Below, piece by piece: positions 31,755-40,592 of a stretch of DNA of 64,000 nucleotides; position 1 is the stretch's first letter; each line of letters begins with the position of its first letter. The position numbers and the translations under genes are program-made. The stretch lies in contig CAZSRS010000018.1 of the NCBI GenBank assembly GCA_964609625.1, positions 13,406 to 77,405 of the forward strand. Direction: 5' to 3'. The notes under the pieces were generated by a model. It saw nothing but the letters and a program-made list of their open reading frames with translations. It was not told the DNA's origin and did no database searches. Source of the DNA: G963674665 sp964609625. Its GTDB lineage: Bacteria > Desulfobacterota > Desulfovibrionia > Desulfovibrionales > Desulfovibrionaceae.

Positions 31755-34583
31755 TCATAATCGCTCGAAATCGCTTTCATCTTCGTGTTCCCAACGCACA
31801 GCCTGCCTTTGTGGGGAAAGGGTCCTCGATGCACGCCCCTCGGGCAGGGCAGCCACGGGACGCCCTGAACGACCGGCTTTACCAGTCATCCCACTTGCTT
31901 TGACGTGGAAAAAGCCCATGCTGCTTTGCAGATGTTCGGCCTGACTGGTCAGTTCCTCGGCGGTGGAGGCAAGTTGCTCCGAGGCCGAGGCATTCTGCTG
32001 CACCACCTGGTCGAGCTGCTGGATGGCCTTGTTCACCTGAATGGCACCCTGGTTTTGCTCGATGCCGGCAGCAGCGATCTCCTGCACCAGATCGGCGTTT
32101 TTCTGGATTTCCGGCACCAGGTTGTCGAGCAATAGCCCGGCGTGTTCGGCGACCTTCACACTGCTGCCGGAGAGTTCGCCGATCTCGCCGGCTGCGGTGC
32201 CGCTGCGCTCCGCGAGCTTACGTACCTCGGCTGCCACCACGGCGAATCCCTTGCCATGCTCGCCGGCCCGTGCAGCCTCGATGGCCGCGTTCAGGGCAAG
32301 GAGGTTGGTCTGCCGGGCGATATCTTCGATGATGCCGATCTTCTCGGCGATCTCGCGCATGGCGGCCACGGCCTGCGCCACGGCTTTCCCGCTTTCCTGG
32401 GCATCCTCCGCCACCTTGAGCGCTATCGTCCTGGTCTTTTCCACGTTTTCCGCATTCTGCCCGATATTGGAAGTCATCTGCTCCATGGAGGAGGAAATCT
32501 CCTCCACGTTGGCGGCCTGCTCCGTGGCGCCCTGGGACATGCCCTGGGCCGTGGACGAGAGTTCTTCTGCTCCGGTCGTGACGCTCTCCGCCGTGCCCTG
32601 CACCTCCACCACCACTTCCGCGAGCCGCTCCCGCATGGAGTTCAAGGCGCGGGCGAGGACGCCGATTTCGTCCTTCTGTTCGATGTCCAACCTGGTCGTC
32701 AGATCGCCGCCGGCCATGCGCTCGGCAAAGGCCACACCCTTGAGAATGGGCCTGGAGATGCCCGCGGCCACGGCCACAGCCATGAGCAGGAGCAGCACCG
32801 CCATGCCCATGCCCACGACGACGGTGGCACGTTGCAACTCCCGGATGGGGCTGCGTACCTCGGCCTCGTTCATCTCCGCGATCAACGCCCAGGTCACGTC
32901 ACCCAGTCGCAAGGGAGTGTAGGCCGAGAGCACGGGATTGCCGTTGTAATCCAGGGTCGGCTCGGAGCCTGTCTCGCCGGCCAAGGCCCTGCGCGATGCC
33001 TCGGTGTCCACGCCGTTCTCGCGTACGCTCCCCGCAAAGGAGGCCCGCACCGACCGTCCTTTCTGGTCCAAAAAGGAGTCCGAGCGCATCCTGAGGTCCT
33101 GCCCCACCAGATAGGTCTCGCCGCTCTCGCCCATGCCGCTGCGCTCCTGCATCAGGGCATTGATGGGAGCGATGGGAAGCTGCAAAGCCACCACCAGTTC
33201 AACGTCGCCCAGATGCACGAGCGGTTCGGCGATGAAGGCCGCGGGTTCGCCGCCGCTGGGAGCGTAGGGCGCGAAGTCCGCAAAACCATACTGCCGGGTC
33301 TCCTTGACCCTGCGGAACAACTTCCCCAGGTTGGACTCGGCATAGAGGCCGTCCCGCATGTTGGTGCCGAAGTCGGCCTCCCTGGCGACCGTGTAGAAGA
33401 CCTTGCCGTCGGGGTGGATGAGGAACAGGTCGTAATACCCGTAGCGTTCGATGTATCTGGTGAAGAAGTCTTCTGTTTCGTCCTCGGCCTTTTCGGTGAG
33501 GGCCTCCTCCAAGTCGATCTTGGAGAGCATGACCCAATCCAGGCCAGGCAGGTCAAGTGCGGCACCAGCGACCACCACGAGGTTGCCATTTATATCGGTG
33601 AAGACCTCCTCGACCACTTTTTCGGCAAGCGCATGCTTGAGATACTCCGGGGCCTGGGTGGTGAAGTCGTGGCCGATGACGTAATCGCCTTGCCCCATGG
33701 TGAGCATGTCGCTGCGGAACTCGATACGGCCGTTGACCTGGGCCGCCAGGTAGGTTTCTCCGCTTCTGCCCAAGCCTTGGCGCTGCTGCACGATGGTGTT
33801 GATGCGCTCCTTAGGCAATTGCACCGCAGCTACGGCAATGACCTTCCCGTTTTCGTCACGCACCGGAGCCCCCAGGAAGGCCGTGGGGTCTCCGTTGTTC
33901 GGCGCGTAGGCTGAAAAATCCTCCACGGCCCATTCTTCGGTCTCCACCACCTTTTTCCAGAGTCTGGCCAAGCCGGAGTCTTTCAGGGGGCCGGCCGCAA
34001 GATTACTCCCCAGGTCCGACTTCCGGGCATGGGTGAACATCACGTGGCCGTGGGGTTTGCAGATGATGAACACGTCGTGGTAGCCCAGAACCTTGACATA
34101 GTGCTCCAGGGTGGGGACGAAGTGCTCCCACAATTCGGTATATTCCGGATCATCCACCGGAAAGGGTTCGTCCGCGCCTACATCCTTGTCGACGTGGAAC
34201 TGCCGCAGGGCCTCGAATGCCAATTTCACGTCCTGGGTCTGGGCAAGGAGCTTGACGTCGTTCTCCACGCGCTTGAGATACTCTTCCAACGCGGTCTTCT
34301 TGAGTTCCTGGACGCTGTTCAGCTTGGTGAAGGCAGCCGTCTTCACGGTTTCCACCATCTCCAGGAGCACGGACATGTCGCCTTTGCGCTCTGAAAAATA
34401 GCGCTCCAACTGGGATTTTTTCACCTCACGCATGGAGACGAGCTGGTTATAGGCGGCGAGCATGAGCGCGTCACCGGCCTCACGACTGGACCACCAGCCC
34501 ACGAGAACCAACGGCACGAGCCCAGCCAGAAGCAACAACGTCATCAACTTCGGCTTCATCCGCACATTGCTCATGCTGGCCAT
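31755..34583 (-). CDS. Methyl-accepting chemotaxis protein with duplicated sensor module
   Basis: A 942-residue chemoreceptor. A first membrane span (about 10-32) and a second (about 584-610) flank a very long periplasmic part of about 550 residues. Within it a module occurs twice about 213 residues apart: GYHDVFIICKPHGHVMFTH (about 168) and GYYDLFLIHPDGKVFYT (about 381), each followed by FSAYAPNNGDP / FAPYAPSGGEP and then RQGLGRSGETYL / RSGMGESGETYL. HAMP follows at about 610-665. The signalling domain tip ARQTNLLALNAAIEAARAGE lies near 764. No NWETF-type pentapeptide ends the protein. The ATG at 34583 has GGGAGGGGG close upstream. Confidence 0.9.
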   Translation of the reverse strand: MASMSNVRMKPKLMTLLLLAGLVPLVLVGWWSSREAGDALMLAAYNQLVSMREVKKSQLERYFSERKGDMSVLLEMVETVKTAAFTKLNSVQELKKTALEEYLKRVENDVKLLAQTQDVKLAFEALRQFHVDKDVGADEPFPVDDPEYTELWEHFVPTLEHYVKVLGYHDVFIICKPHGHVMFTHARKSDLGSNLAAGPLKDSGLARLWKKVVETEEWAVEDFSAYAPNNGDPTAFLGAPVRDENGKVIAVAAVQLPKERINTIVQQRQGLGRSGETYLAAQVNGRIEFRSDMLTMGQGDYVIGHDFTTQAPEYLKHALAEKVVEEVFTDINGNLVVVAGAALDLPGLDWVMLSKIDLEEALTEKAEDETEDFFTRYIERYGYYDLFLIHPDGKVFYTVAREADFGTNMRDGLYAESNLGKLFRRVKETRQYGFADFAPYAPSGGEPAAFIAEPLVHLGDVELVVALQLPIAPINALMQERSGMGESGETYLVGQDLRMRSDSFLDQKGRSVRASFAGSVRENGVDTEASRRALAGETGSEPTLDYNGNPVLSAYTPLRLGDVTWALIAEMNEAEVRSPIRELQRATVVVGMGMAVLLLLMAVAVAAGISRPILKGVAFAERMAGGDLTTRLDIEQKDEIGVLARALNSMRERLAEVVVEVQGTAESVTTGAEELSSTAQGMSQGATEQAANVEEISSSMEQMTSNIGQNAENVEKTRTIALKVAEDAQESGKAVAQAVAAMREIAEKIGIIEDIARQTNLLALNAAIEAARAGEHGKGFAVVAAEVRKLAERSGTAAGEIGELSGSSVKVAEHAGLLLDNLVPEIQKNADLVQEIAAAGIEQNQGAIQVNKAIQQLDQVVQQNASASEQLASTAEELTSQAEHLQSSMGFFHVKASGMTGKAGRSGRPVAALPEGRASRTLSPQRQAVRWEHEDESDFERL

Positions 34584-34686
34584 ACCCCCTCCCTGACAGC
34601 TTATGACAGTTATCACCCTACAGGCAAAAAAGCATACTTTTATGGTTGTTGCAAGCTCGAAGGCAATTTTGGGGTTCTTGACCTTC

Positions 34687-34730
34687 ATGCAACTTTGTTG
34701 CATACGCAGTGCATGCAACAAAGTTGCATG
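34687..34730. promoter_or_regulatory. Two tandem Zur-type operators before znuA
   Basis: Two 17-bp palindromes, ATGCAAC-TTT-GTTGCAT (34687-34703) and ATGCAAC-AAA-GTTGCAT (34713-34729), are exact reverse complements of each other with centres 26 bases apart. They lie 32 bases before the znuA ATG and 104 bases before the divergent chemoreceptor start. Given the znuACB-zur genes that follow, they are very likely Zur boxes giving autoregulated, zinc-repressed expression. Confidence 0.85.
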
Positions 34731-34761
34731 AGACCCAGCACCATAACCCAGGAGTTTACCC

Positions 34762-35697
34762 ATGCGCACCCCGCTCGCCCTGCTGTTCGTGACGGCCCTG
34801 CTCATCCTGCCGGGGATCGGCCGGACCGAACCCCTGCGTGTCGTCGTCAGCATCCTGCCCCAAGCCACCTTTGTGCAGAAGATCGGCAAGGACCTGGTGG
34901 ATGTCGAGGTCATGGTCCAGCCCGGCGCCAGCCCCGAGACCTATGAACCCAAGCCCAGGCAGATGGCCGGATTGACAGGCGCGGACATCTACTTCACCAT
35001 TGGCGTGCCCTTCGAGACCAAGTGGCTGGACCGCTTCGCGACGGCCAATACCGCCATGCGCATCGTGCACACCGAGGCCGGCATCGAGAAGATTCCCATG
35101 GCCGCGCACCATCACCACGACGCGGAAGACAAGGAGGAAGGTCACGGACACAGCGAGGGGCAAGATCACGGCCACGGTCACGACGCCGCTGGAGATCACG
35201 ACCACGGCATCCTCGACCCCCACGTCTGGCTCGCCCCCGCCCTGGTCAAGATCCAGGCCCAGAACATGGCCGTGGCCCTGGCCGAAGCCGCGCCGCGGCA
35301 CAGGGAGGCCTTCGAGGCCAACCTCAAGGCCTTTCTCCAGGAGTGCGACGCCCTGGACAATCAGATCAAGACAGCCCTCGCCGACATTGGAGACAAGAAC
35401 CAGTTCATGGTCTTCCACCCAGCCTGGGGGTATTTCGCCCAGGCCTACGGTCTGGTCCAGGTTCCCATCGAGGCCGAGGGCAAGGAGCCGAGTCCCGCGG
35501 CGCTGCACAAGCTCGTGGAACACGCACGCCACGAAGGCATCAAAGTGGTCTTCGTGCAGCCACAGTTCTCGGAAAAGAGCGCCGCCACCATCGCCAAGGC
35601 CATCGGAGGGCGGGTGGCACGGCTGGACCCTCTGGCCCAGGACTGGGGCGACAACCTTCTGCACGCCGCCGAAGCCATCCGCGACGCGTTGCGCTGA
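34762..35697 (+). CDS. znuA: Zinc ABC transporter substrate-binding protein ZnuA
   Basis: Periplasmic zinc-binding protein, 311 residues, with a signal peptide (about 1-22). A His/Asp/Glu-rich loop lies at about 115-149 (AAHHHHDAEDKEEGHGHSEG and GHGHDAAGDHDHG). Expected zinc ligands H154 (DPHVWLAP), H219 (FHPAWGY) and D289 (LDPLAQ) are present. The first ligand position, usually His in P-H-x-YEP, is Glu here (GASPETYEPKP, E59). AGGAG precedes the ATG. First gene of znuA-znuC-znuB-zur. Confidence 0.94.
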   Translation: MRTPLALLFVTALLILPGIGRTEPLRVVVSILPQATFVQKIGKDLVDVEVMVQPGASPETYEPKPRQMAGLTGADIYFTIGVPFETKWLDRFATANTAMRIVHTEAGIEKIPMAAHHHHDAEDKEEGHGHSEGQDHGHGHDAAGDHDHGILDPHVWLAPALVKIQAQNMAVALAEAAPRHREAFEANLKAFLQECDALDNQIKTALADIGDKNQFMVFHPAWGYFAQAYGLVQVPIEAEGKEPSPAALHKLVEHARHEGIKVVFVQPQFSEKSAATIAKAIGGRVARLDPLAQDWGDNLLHAAEAIRDALR

Positions 35698-35724
35698 AAG
35701 GCCGGGCGCGGTACAAGGCCATGC

Positions 35725-36534
35725 ATGGAGACACAAACGATCGTATCCCTGCATGACGTGAGTTTTGCCTATGACGTCCAACCCGTGCTTCAGGACGTCA
35801 ACCTGGAGGTCCGAGCCGGCGAATTCATGGCCGTGCTCGGACCCAACGGCGGGGGCAAGACCACCCTGCTCAAGCTGATCCTCGGCCTGCTCGTGCCGGA
35901 CAAAGGCGTGGTGCGCGTCTTTGGCCAGGAGCCCGCACAGGCGCGCGGGCGCATGGGCTACGTGCCCCAGCACGCCGTGATCCAACCCGACTTCCCCATC
36001 ACGGTGCGCGAGGTGGTGCTACTGGGGCGTCGTAACGGCCTGCACCCCGGCTTTTTTTACGGTGGCAAGGCCCGCTGCCTGGCGAACAAGGCCCTGGAGC
36101 GCGTGGACATGCTGCACTTGGCCGACCGCCGCATGGATCAGCTCTCCGGGGGGCAGCGCCAACGCGCTCTTGTGGCCCGTGCCCTGGCAGGGGAACCAGA
36201 GCTGCTGGTCTTTGACGAGCCAACCGCCAACATCGACCCCCAGGGCAAGCTCTGCCTCTACGAGCTGTTGGACTCCCTGCGCAAGGACATCACCATCATC
36301 CTGGTCAGCCACGACCTCATCGTGGCCTCGGTGCAGGTCACGGCCGTGGCCGCTGTGAACCGCCAGTTGCTGGTGGGGCACGACAACCGGCTCACACCCG
36401 AGATGCTGGCCCTGATCTACGGCGCGCACCGCCACTCCTGCCCCATGGACGGCGCCTTGCAGGACGCCCCGGACATGTGGCGCCATGCCGTGCTCGAACG
36501 CGCCCCCCACACCCACGGCAAGGCGGAACCATGA
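35725..36534 (+). CDS. znuC: Zinc ABC transporter ATP-binding protein ZnuC
   Basis: A 269-residue ATPase driving zinc uptake. Walker A is GPNGGGKTT, the Q-loop YVPQ, signature LSGGQRQR, Walker B LLVFDEPTANID and the H-loop LVSHD. The C-terminal stretch is His-containing (GAHRHSCPMDG, APHTHGKAEP), as in several ZnuC proteins. It follows znuA by 27 bases, and its stop overlaps znuB (ATGA). Confidence 0.94.
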   Translation: METQTIVSLHDVSFAYDVQPVLQDVNLEVRAGEFMAVLGPNGGGKTTLLKLILGLLVPDKGVVRVFGQEPAQARGRMGYVPQHAVIQPDFPITVREVVLLGRRNGLHPGFFYGGKARCLANKALERVDMLHLADRRMDQLSGGQRQRALVARALAGEPELLVFDEPTANIDPQGKLCLYELLDSLRKDITIILVSHDLIVASVQVTAVAAVNRQLLVGHDNRLTPEMLALIYGAHRHSCPMDGALQDAPDMWRHAVLERAPHTHGKAEP

Positions 36535-37364
36535 TCGAGGCCCTGCACTACGGTTTCATGCAGAACGCCCTGGCGGCCGGAATCCTGGCCAGCCTGGCCT
36601 GCGGCGTCATCGGTTCCCTGGTGGTGGTGAACCGTTTGGTGTTCTTGGCAGGCGGCGTGGCCCACACCGCCTACGGCGGAGTGGGCGTGGCCTTCTACTT
36701 TGCCTGGCCCGTGCTGCCCAGCACCATCGGCTTCACCTTGGCCGCGTCGGGCATCATGGGCTGGGCCACCCTCAAGCACAAGAACCGCTCCGACACGCTG
36801 GTGGGCGTGCTCTGGGCCGCGGGCATGGCCTGCGGCATCATCCTCGTCGACTTGGCACCGGGGTACAACGTGGACCTCATGAGCTACCTCTTCGGCTCCA
36901 TCCTCACGGCGCCCTGCTCGGATATCCTGATCATGCTCGGGCTGGATTGCCTGATCCTGAGCGCGGTCTTCATCTGGTACAAGGATCTGGTGGCCATGTC
37001 CTTTGACCCGGAGTTCGCCCGCACCTGTGGCGTGCCGGTGCGTGGGCTGCATTTTCTGCTCCTGGGACTCACGGCGGTATCGGTGGTCCTGATCATCCAG
37101 GTGGTGGGGCTGATCCTGGTCATCGCCCTGCTGACAATCCCTCCGAGCATGGCCGGTCGCACAAGCAGGACCCTGGCCGGCATGATGCTCCAGGCAGCCG
37201 GCTGGAGCGTCCTGTTTTGCCTGGCCGGCCTGTACCTTTCCTACACCTTTGACCTGACCTCGGGCGCCACCATCATCGGGGTGGCGACCCTGGGCTATTG
37301 CATCCACGCCGCGACGCTCGGGCTCAGACAGCGTCTGCGCAAAGCCGGAAGCCAGGAGATCTGA
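36531..37364 (+). CDS. znuB: Zinc ABC transporter permease ZnuB
   Basis: A 277-residue ABC-3 family permease with seven to eight membrane spans. The early LASLACGVIGSLVVVNRLVFLAGG-type region (landmark near 20-42), AHTAYGGVGVAFY and the late DLTSGATIIGVATLGYCIHA fit the family. The ATG overlaps the znuC stop by four bases and its own stop lies one base before zur. Confidence 0.93.
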   Translation: MIEALHYGFMQNALAAGILASLACGVIGSLVVVNRLVFLAGGVAHTAYGGVGVAFYFAWPVLPSTIGFTLAASGIMGWATLKHKNRSDTLVGVLWAAGMACGIILVDLAPGYNVDLMSYLFGSILTAPCSDILIMLGLDCLILSAVFIWYKDLVAMSFDPEFARTCGVPVRGLHFLLLGLTAVSVVLIIQVVGLILVIALLTIPPSMAGRTSRTLAGMMLQAAGWSVLFCLAGLYLSYTFDLTSGATIIGVATLGYCIHAATLGLRQRLRKAGSQEI

Positions 37365-37365
37365 G

Positions 37366-37863
37366 ATGGCCGTACCCCCGGAGACTCTCCTGCTGGCCGC
37401 GGGACTGGACCCAACGCCCCTGCGTGTGGCCGTGCTCGCCCGGCTCATGGAGAGCGACCACCCCTTGCAGGCCGTGGACGTGCTTGCTGCCGTGCACGGC
37501 ACCCGCCCCATGAATAAGGTCACCCTCTACCGCATCCTGGATCTGCTGGTGCGACACGGCTTGGTCCTGCGCCACAGTTCCGGGGAGCGTGCCTTCCGTT
37601 ACTGCGCCATCACCCCCCACAGGGAAGAGCCAACCTTGTCGGAACAAGCTGCCGAACGGCTGGTGCACTGCCACTTCCACTGCACCACATGCGGAGGCAT
37701 GCGCTGCATCGACAGCCGTAGCGTGCCCCTGGACAGCCAGGCCCTGCTGGAGGCTGTCCACGTGCGGGTGGACGCCGTGGAAATACGTCTGGACGGCATC
37801 TGCCCCGCGTGCGCGCATCACACGGCCACGATTCCCGCCACACCGGGGCCCGAGAGCGATTGA
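37366..37863 (+). CDS. zur: Fur-family zinc uptake regulator
   Basis: A 165-residue winged-helix repressor of the Fur family. The DNA-binding part has LDPTPLRVAVLARLM and NKVTLYRILDLLVRHGLV. The dimerisation part holds HCHFHCTTCGGMRCI and the structural zinc cysteines C106/C109 and C146/C149 (CPAC). Position at the end of the znu operon and the twin palindromes before znuA make it Zur rather than Fur or PerR. Confidence 0.93.
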   Translation: MAVPPETLLLAAGLDPTPLRVAVLARLMESDHPLQAVDVLAAVHGTRPMNKVTLYRILDLLVRHGLVLRHSSGERAFRYCAITPHREEPTLSEQAAERLVHCHFHCTTCGGMRCIDSRSVPLDSQALLEAVHVRVDAVEIRLDGICPACAHHTATIPATPGPESD

Positions 37864-37889
37864 CCCCCTCCCCTCCCTGCGTGTAATTA
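37860..37889 (+). promoter_or_regulatory. Candidate promoter for the peptide-binding protein gene
   Basis: TTGACC (37860-37865) overlaps the zur stop codon and is followed after 18 bases by TAATTA. Transcription would begin near 37896, just upstream of the AAGGAG site of the binding-protein gene. Confidence 0.45.
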
Positions 37890-37928
37890 TGCGCAATTCC
37901 CTTTACCCTCGCAGCAAGGAGAACGGTC

Positions 37929-39473
37929 ATGCGTCCAATGTCGCTGTTTTTCGCAATTCTGCTGTTGGCTCTTTGGTGCACTCCCGCGTCGGCCTCGGAC
38001 ACCGAGACCCTGGTAGTCGGCGTGCCCACGGACATCCGCACCCTGGATCCCGGCGTTTCCCTGGACAACTACGACTGGCGGGAAATCTATCCCTGCTATG
38101 AACGGCTGGTACGTTACAAGGTAGTCAACGGCGAAGGCAGCACCGAGGTGGAGCCCTATCTGGCAGAATCCTGGAGCGTGTCCGCCGAAGGCCTGGTCTG
38201 GACCTTCACCCTGCGTGAAGGCGTGAAATTCGCCGACGGCACGCCTCTGGACGCCGAGGCTGTGCGCTTCTCCCTGCAGCGCACCCTGGACATCGGCGTT
38301 GGCCCGGCGGACAACATCAGCGCCATCCAGAGCATGGCGGTGAAGGATCCGCGCACCCTGGAAATCACCCTGAAGAACGCCTTCGGCCCCTTCCTGCAGA
38401 CCCTGGCCACGGACGGCGCCTCGGTAGTCAACCCCAAAATCATGGAACACGAGAAGGACGGCGACCTGGCCAAGGCCTGGCTCAACGACAACACCGCCGG
38501 CTCCGGCCCTTACACAGTCACCGAATGGGCCAGGGGGCAGCGCTGCGTGCTCGAAGCACGCCCCGACTATTGGGGCGAAACGCCCAAGATCAAGAAGGTC
38601 ATCATCCGCTTCATGGAGGAATCCGCTGACCGGCGCATGGCCCTGGAGCGCGGCGACATTGACATCGCCGAAAACATCCTCATCGATCAGCTCCCGGCTT
38701 TGGAAAAGAACCCCGACGTGGTGGTCCTGCGCTATCCCTCCCAGATGGTGGAGTACGTGTACGTCAATTGCCAGAATCCCAAGCTGGCCGACCCCCGCGT
38801 GCGCCAGGCCCTGAGCTGGGCCGTGGACTACCAGGGCATCATCGACTACGTGCTCCAGGGCAACGGCGTGCAAATGCGCGGCCCCGTGCCCCAAGGCATG
38901 TGGGGGCACGTGCCCGACATCCTCCAATTCTCCAAGAACAACGACAAGGCCAAGGAACTGCTCAAGGAAGCCGGGGTCCAGGACCTGGAGCTGACCCTGA
39001 TCTACTCCAGCCGCCGCGCCACCTGGGAGCAGATCGCCACCATCCTCCAGGCCAATTTCGCCGAGATCGGCGTGAACCTCAAGCTGGAACTCATGGCCAA
39101 CCCCACACTGCGCGACCGCATGGACAAGGGTGATTTCGAACTCTGCCTGGGAGCCTGGAGCCCGGACTTCGCCGACCCCTACATGTTCATGAACTTCTGG
39201 TTCGACTCTGAAAAGTGGGGCCTGCCCGGCAACCGCAGCTTCTACAAGAACGAGCAGGTCGACACGCTCATCCGCAAGGCCGCCGCCCTCATCGACATGG
39301 GCGAACGCAGCGCCCTGTACAAGCAGGCCCAGGAAATCATCATGCCCGACGCGCCCTACATCTTCCTCTACCAAGTGCAGACCATCATCCCCATGCGCAA
39401 GAACGTGAAGGGCTTCGTCTTCAACCCCATGCTCGAAAGCATGTACAACTTCAGCGAGATGTGGAAGGAATAG
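37929..39473 (+). CDS. Dipeptide/oligopeptide ABC transporter substrate-binding protein
   Basis: A 514-residue periplasmic binding protein of the SBP_bac_5 family. A signal peptide covers about 1-23 (ending ASA). Family marks are VGVPTDIRTLDPGVSLDNYD near the start, LAESWSVSAEGLVWTFTLRE, VKFADGTPLDAEAV and TAGSGPYTVTEWARGQRCVL. AAGGAG precedes the ATG. A hairpin separates it from its permeases. The D-aminopeptidase at the end of the cluster hints at D-Ala-containing peptides as substrate. Confidence 0.92.
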   Translation: MRPMSLFFAILLLALWCTPASASDTETLVVGVPTDIRTLDPGVSLDNYDWREIYPCYERLVRYKVVNGEGSTEVEPYLAESWSVSAEGLVWTFTLREGVKFADGTPLDAEAVRFSLQRTLDIGVGPADNISAIQSMAVKDPRTLEITLKNAFGPFLQTLATDGASVVNPKIMEHEKDGDLAKAWLNDNTAGSGPYTVTEWARGQRCVLEARPDYWGETPKIKKVIIRFMEESADRRMALERGDIDIAENILIDQLPALEKNPDVVVLRYPSQMVEYVYVNCQNPKLADPRVRQALSWAVDYQGIIDYVLQGNGVQMRGPVPQGMWGHVPDILQFSKNNDKAKELLKEAGVQDLELTLIYSSRRATWEQIATILQANFAEIGVNLKLELMANPTLRDRMDKGDFELCLGAWSPDFADPYMFMNFWFDSEKWGLPGNRSFYKNEQVDTLIRKAAALIDMGERSALYKQAQEIIMPDAPYIFLYQVQTIIPMRKNVKGFVFNPMLESMYNFSEMWKE

Positions 39474-39487
39474 ACCGAACACGGGGC

Positions 39488-39519
39488 GGGGGAAGGCTAT
39501 CAACAGGGAGCCTTCCCCC
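39488..39519 (+). terminator. Intra-operon hairpin (partial terminator or 3' stabiliser)
   Basis: GGGGGAAGGCT (39488-39498) pairs perfectly with AGCCTTCCCCC (39509-39519) across a 10-base loop, followed by TTGTTCC. Such hairpins between a binding-protein gene and permease genes often lower downstream expression relative to the binding protein. Confidence 0.7.
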
Positions 39520-39578
39520 TTGTTCCAAACCAGCCGCCATACATCCTCGAGCAGCGACATCGACCACCGGCTACCATC

Positions 39579-40589
39579 ATGCGCATCCTGAAATACATAC
39601 TCCGTCGGCTGCTGGCCATGCTGCCCGTGCTCTTTGGCGTCACCGTGCTGGTGTTCGTCATCTCCCACGCCATCCCCGGCGACCCGGCCGCCATGATCGC
39701 AGGCCCCAGGGCCAGCCGCGATGCCGTCGAGAACATCCGCAAGAGCTACGGCCTGGATCGCCCCCTGCCGGTGCAATACGTCCAGTTCCTTACCGACCTG
39801 CTCCAGGGAGACCTGGGTATTTCCATCCGCAACAACCGCCCCGTGACCCAGGATCTGGCGGCCTTTTTCCCGGCCACCCTGGAATTGACCCTGGCCAGCC
39901 TGTTCCTCTGCCTCTGCGTGGGCATCCCCCTGGGCGTGCTCGCCGCCGTACGTCGCAACAAACTCACGGACCACCTCACCCGGGTCTTCTCAGTCATCGG
40001 GGTCTCCACCCCGGTGTTCTGGCTGGGGCTCATGCTCTTGCTGGTGTTCTACCGCAACCTGGGTTGGCTGCCGGGCTCGGGAAGGTTGGACGTGGTCGCC
40101 ATGGCCCCGGCGCGGATCACGGGCATGTACATCCTCGACTCCCTGCTCACCGCGGACTGGGGCACCCTGGGGCAGGCCCTGGCCCACATCCTGCTCCCGG
40201 CCTTCTGCCTGTCCTACGTCTATTTGGCAATCATCACCCGCATCGTGCGCTCCTCCATGATCCAGGCCCTGGGGCAGGACTACGTGACCACGGCCAGAGC
40301 CAACGGCATTTCCGAGACGGCCATCGTCACCAGCCACGCCTTCCGCAACTCCCTCATCCCCACCGTGACCATCACCGGGCTCTCCTTTGGCGAACTCCTC
40401 GGCGGGGCGATCCTCACCGAGACCATTTTTGCCTGGCCCGGCATGGGCAAGTACGTGGTGGATTCGGTGAACAACCTGGATTTTCCGGCCATCATGGGCT
40501 TCACCCTGGTGGTCAGCCTGGCCTACGTCTGCATCAACCTGGTGGTGGACGTGCTCTACGCCCTGCTCAACCCGGCCATACGGTTGTGA
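39579..40589 (+). CDS. dppB: Peptide ABC transporter permease, DppB type
   Basis: A 336-residue inner-membrane permease with six spans. The first span plus FGVTVLVFVISHAIPGDPAA is the usual DppB/OppB opening. The ATPase-contact (EAA) loop is TTARANGISETAIVTSHAFR, and GALLTE-like GAILTETIFAWPGMGKYVVD follows. Begins 105 bases after the binding-protein gene, across the hairpin. The next permease starts three bases after its stop. Confidence 0.92.
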   Translation: MRILKYILRRLLAMLPVLFGVTVLVFVISHAIPGDPAAMIAGPRASRDAVENIRKSYGLDRPLPVQYVQFLTDLLQGDLGISIRNNRPVTQDLAAFFPATLELTLASLFLCLCVGIPLGVLAAVRRNKLTDHLTRVFSVIGVSTPVFWLGLMLLLVFYRNLGWLPGSGRLDVVAMAPARITGMYILDSLLTADWGTLGQALAHILLPAFCLSYVYLAIITRIVRSSMIQALGQDYVTTARANGISETAIVTSHAFRNSLIPTVTITGLSFGELLGGAILTETIFAWPGMGKYVVDSVNNLDFPAIMGFTLVVSLAYVCINLVVDVLYALLNPAIRL

Positions 40590-40592
40590 GCC

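Noticed and set aside
34584..34913. N-terminal extension of the chemoreceptor
   Set aside because: It would read through the Zur operators and into znuA. The proper start at 34583 begins just before the first membrane span.
37887..39974. 695-codon open frame on the minus strand
   Set aside because: It is antisense to the peptide-binding protein gene. Its His/Gly/Gln-rich product has no domain, and it arises from GC-rich codon bias in the real gene.
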